A DNA stretch of 64,000 nt from an uncultured Desulfobacterales bacterium (GTDB lineage: Bacteria > Desulfobacterota > Desulfobulbia > Desulfobulbales > Desulfocapsaceae), in the NCBI GenBank assembly GCA_937915545.1, contig CALGIJ010000021.1, positions 186,001 to 250,000 of the forward strand. The letters run 5' to 3'. Position 1 is the first letter of the stretch. Each line of letters opens with the position of its first letter. The position numbers were made by a program, and so were the translations under genes. A model generated the notes under the pieces. It was not told the DNA's origin and made no database searches. It saw nothing but the letters and a program-made list of their open reading frames with translations. Below are positions 61,572 to 64,000 of this stretch, piece after piece.

Positions 61572-63191
61572 ATGCCGGAGTTTTTCTATCAGGAGCCCTT
61601 CCCCCTCGGCGAGGAGCAGACCGCGTACCGCCTCCTCCCCGACTCGCAAGGCTATGTCGAAGAAGTCGCCTTCGGCGACGAGAAGATGCTGAAAATCGCC
61701 CCGGAGGCCCTGACCGTACTGGCCCGCGCGGCGCTGCGCGACGTCTCCTTCCTCCTCCGCCCGGCCCATAACCAGCAAGTGGCGGCGATCCTCGCCGACC
61801 CCGAGGCCTCGCCCAACGACAAGGGCGTGGCCATCGCCTTTCTGCGCAACGCCGAGGTCGCCGCCAACTTCGAGCTGCCGGTCTGCCAGGATACCGGAAC
61901 CGCCACCATCGTCGGCAAGAAGGGCCAGCGGGTGTGGACCGGCGGCAACGACGCCGAGATGCTCTCGCGGGGCGTCTACCAGGCCTACACCGAGGAGAAC
62001 CTGCGCTACTCGCAGACCGTCGCCCTCGACATGTACACCGAGAAGAACACCGGCACCAACCTGCCGGCACAGATCGACCTCTACGCCACCGAAGGCGACA
62101 GCTACAAGTTCCTCTTCGTCGCCAAGGGCGGCGGCAGCGCCAACAAGACCATGCTCTTCCAGGAGACCAAGGCCCTGCTCACCCCGGACAAGCTGGAGAG
62201 CTTTCTGGTCGAGAAGATGAAGTACCTCGGCACCGCCGCCTGTCCGCCCTACCACATCGCCTTCGTCATCGGCGGCACCTCGGCCGAGACCTGCCTGAAG
62301 ACGGTCAAGCTCGCCTCGACCAAGTATTACGACACCCTGCCCACCGAGGGCAACCTCCACGGCCAGGCCTTCCGCGACATCGCCCTCGAGGCGAGACTGC
62401 TGCAGAAGGCGCGCCAGCTGGGTATCGGCGCCCAGTTCGGCGGCGTCGCCTTCGCCCACGACGTGCGCGTCATCCGCCTGCCGCGCCATGGCGCCTCCTG
62501 CCCGGTTGGCATGGGCGTCTCCTGCTCGGCCGACCGCAACATCAAGGCGAAGATCGACAAAAACGGCCTGTGGCTGGAAGAGCTCGACCGCAATCCCGGC
62601 CGCCTCATTCCCGACACCTACCGCCGCAAGCACGAGCACGGCGTCAAGATCGACCTCAACCAGCCCATGGCGGCAGTCCTCGCCGAGCTCAGCAAGCACC
62701 CGGTGTCGACGCCGCTCCTGCTCTCCGGGACCATCGTCGTCGGCCGCGACATCGCCCATGCCAAGTTCAAGGAACTGCTCGACGCCGGCAAGCCCCTGCC
62801 GGAGTACCTGAAAAAACACCCCATCTACTACGCCGGCCCGGCCAAGACCCCGCCCGGCAAGCCTTCCGGTTCCTTCGGCCCGACCACCGCCGGGCGCATG
62901 GACAGCTACGTCGACCTCCTGCAGAGCCATGGCGGCGCCCTGATCATGATCGCCAAGGGCAACCGCAGCCAGCAGGTCACCGACGCCTGCAAGAAGCACG
63001 GCGGCTTCTACCTCGGCTCCATCGGCGGCCCGGCGGCGATTCTCGCCGAGGAGAACATCAAGAAGGTCGAGTGCATCGACTACCCGGAACTGGGCATGGA
63101 AGCGGTATGGAAGATCGAGGTCGAGAACTTCCCCGCCTTTATCCTGGTGGATGACAAGGGGAATGATTTTTTCAAGCAGCTCGGCTGTTGA
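61572..63191 (+). CDS. fumA: Fumarate hydratase, class I (iron-sulfur)
   Basis: 539 residues, the single-chain form. The N-terminal alpha part has ELPVCQDTGTATIVGKKG, GTNLPAQIDLY and RHGASCPVGMGVSCSADRNIK; the C-terminal beta part has LSGTIVVGRDIAHAKFKELL, YYAGPAKTPPGKPSGSFGPTTAGRMDSY and GGFYLGSIGGPAAI. It converts fumarate and malate with a 4Fe-4S cluster, typical of anaerobes. A 168-bp gap follows nifB, so it probably has its own promoter. ACAGGAG precedes the ATG. Confidence 0.95.
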   Translation: MPEFFYQEPFPLGEEQTAYRLLPDSQGYVEEVAFGDEKMLKIAPEALTVLARAALRDVSFLLRPAHNQQVAAILADPEASPNDKGVAIAFLRNAEVAANFELPVCQDTGTATIVGKKGQRVWTGGNDAEMLSRGVYQAYTEENLRYSQTVALDMYTEKNTGTNLPAQIDLYATEGDSYKFLFVAKGGGSANKTMLFQETKALLTPDKLESFLVEKMKYLGTAACPPYHIAFVIGGTSAETCLKTVKLASTKYYDTLPTEGNLHGQAFRDIALEARLLQKARQLGIGAQFGGVAFAHDVRVIRLPRHGASCPVGMGVSCSADRNIKAKIDKNGLWLEELDRNPGRLIPDTYRRKHEHGVKIDLNQPMAAVLAELSKHPVSTPLLLSGTIVVGRDIAHAKFKELLDAGKPLPEYLKKHPIYYAGPAKTPPGKPSGSFGPTTAGRMDSYVDLLQSHGGALIMIAKGNRSQQVTDACKKHGGFYLGSIGGPAAILAEENIKKVECIDYPELGMEAVWKIEVENFPAFILVDDKGNDFFKQLGC

Positions 63192-63514
63192 TTCCCAAGA
63201 AAACAAGGGTGATTTCAAGAGATTTTCCTGAAACCGTTTATCAAAAAGGGCTTGCTCCTCACGGGGTGTGACGCGCCAGGCCGTCCTGGAGAGCACCGCC
63301 GTCGAGGTCATGCAACAACGCCGGCAGTGCAAGGCAGAACATCCGCACGCCAAAAATTGGCCGCGGGTGTTCTGCCAGTCGCAAAAACCTGTGTCAACGC
63401 TCTTGCCTGTCGGCAAACGCTCTCGGTCTTTGCCGGCAAGAATCCGCCAGTTGACACGGCCACCAGAAGCACAGCTCCACCGCAAGAACTCTTCTCCCCT
63501 CGAGAGGGAGGTGC
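63192..63514. other. Convergent intergenic region after fumA
   Basis: No gene recognised; two short overlapping open frames (about 63252-63605) resemble nothing and run into the antisense of the kinase gene. Repeated TTGCCGGCAA-like words near 63410-63450 form small inverted repeats. A short hairpin (CTCCC/GGGAG, 63493-63510) may terminate the leftward kinase transcript. Confidence 0.4.
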
Positions 63515-64000
63515 TTATCTTTTCTCGGACCCTTCTTCCGGGTTCTGCTCGTCAAGCACTTCTCTGACCAGATTGGCCATACCCGCCTGGTCCAGTGGTT
63601 TATAGACAAGCGCACGAATTCCCAGGGCCTTTACCGACATCTCATCGGCGAGTTGGCTATGTCCGGTGCAAAGGATGATTGGTAGCTCAGGACGAACTGC
63701 GAGAAGCCGTTTCGCCAACTCGGTGCCGGTCAGACCGGGCATAACCTGGTCTGAGATCACGACATCACACATCTGGGGATTCTCGGTAAAGCACGCCAAC
63801 GCCTCCTCCCCACCGTGACATACAGTGACCTGGTAGCCCAGTTTCTCGAGCTGTTCCCGCCCAATCTGCCCCACCAGCCTGTCGTCATCGACAAGCAGGA
63901 TTCTTTCATCCCCGCCTGGAATCTCAGGCAGAATTTCCTGCTCCGATGCCGTCTCTTGAATTACCGGGAAATAGACACGAAATGCACTGCCTCGTCCCGG
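63515..64000 (-). CDS. Hybrid histidine kinase, C-terminal receiver domain (continues beyond window)
   Basis: 162 codons are visible; the frame is open to the right edge. The first residues (GRGSAFRVYFPV) are the end of a HATPase domain, followed by a linker and a receiver domain: ILLVDDD (acid pair), CDVVISDQVMPG (phospho-acceptor Asp), ILCTGH (conserved Thr) and YKPLD (conserved Lys). A hybrid kinase with a C-terminal receiver is therefore indicated. Input domain and target lie outside the window. Confidence 0.88.
   Translation of the reverse strand, partial: PGRGSAFRVYFPVIQETASEQEILPEIPGGDERILLVDDDRLVGQIGREQLEKLGYQVTVCHGGEEALACFTENPQMCDVVISDQVMPGLTGTELAKRLLAVRPELPIILCTGHSQLADEMSVKALGIRALVYKPLDQAGMANLVREVLDEQNPEEGSEKR

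Overview
This 64 kb window is GC-rich chromosomal DNA from what looks like an anaerobic, sulfur-cycling, diazotrophic member of the former Deltaproteobacteria (Desulfobulbales/Desulfuromonadales-like). This is an inference from gene content, not a database match. The grounds are a nifH-nifI1-nifI2-nifD-nifK operon with a long NifD, a class I Fe-S fumarase, a sulfide:quinone oxidoreductase (SQR) and several sigma-54 promoters.

Layout. 1-2.0 kb: a DUF1641 protein cut by the window edge, then an SQR whose frame is interrupted by one in-frame UGA exactly where the third catalytic cysteine belongs. 2.4-3.4 kb: mraZ (with its operator repeats) and an ftsL-like gene, but no rsmH between them. 3.4-13.4 kb: an eight-gene leftward efflux operon of TetR, membrane fusion protein, RND pump, TolC, a TfoX-domain protein, and a MacB-type ABC ATPase with two permeases. 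13.6-21.1 kb: a ferredoxin-nitroreductase diverging from a GntR/FCD regulator, followed by a DctPQM TRAP transporter and pxpABC, together a probable 5-oxoproline uptake and hydrolysis operon. 21.2-24.8 kb: an orphan membrane fusion protein, a HIT protein, rmuC and a RelBE-type toxin-antitoxin pair.

24.9-34.5 kb is an accessory-looking surface/secretion region: a LapG-like cysteine protease, a gingipain-like (C25) lipoprotein, a multiply frameshifted MscS channel, a TpsB/FhaC-type outer membrane transporter broken at a run of seven G, a large repetitive exported protein that does not look like a classical TpsA, and a small secreted protein. 34.6-41.7 kb: an acyl-CoA/ACP synthetase, amino-acid ABC transporter parts without an ATPase, an MFS transporter, NikR and a histidinol-phosphatase.

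41.9-61.4 kb is the nitrogen fixation region. nifV converges with nifA. nifHI1I2DK is followed by a NifB paralogue that has lost every radical-SAM cysteine, a thioredoxin-like 2Fe-2S ferredoxin and a GNAT acetyltransferase. A leftward YnjBCD-like ABC transporter with an APH-type kinase sits between this operon and nifENB. nifV, nifH and nifE each have a clear -24/-12 promoter. nifH and nifE also share TTGTCG/CGACAA inverted pairs 80-95 bp further upstream, which are candidate NifA sites. The window ends with fumarase and the C-terminus of a hybrid histidine kinase.

The two most notable observations are the probable selenocysteine SQR (U332) and the cluster-less NifB paralogue encoded directly behind nifK. 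No tRNA, rRNA, CRISPR array or insertion sequence was recognised.
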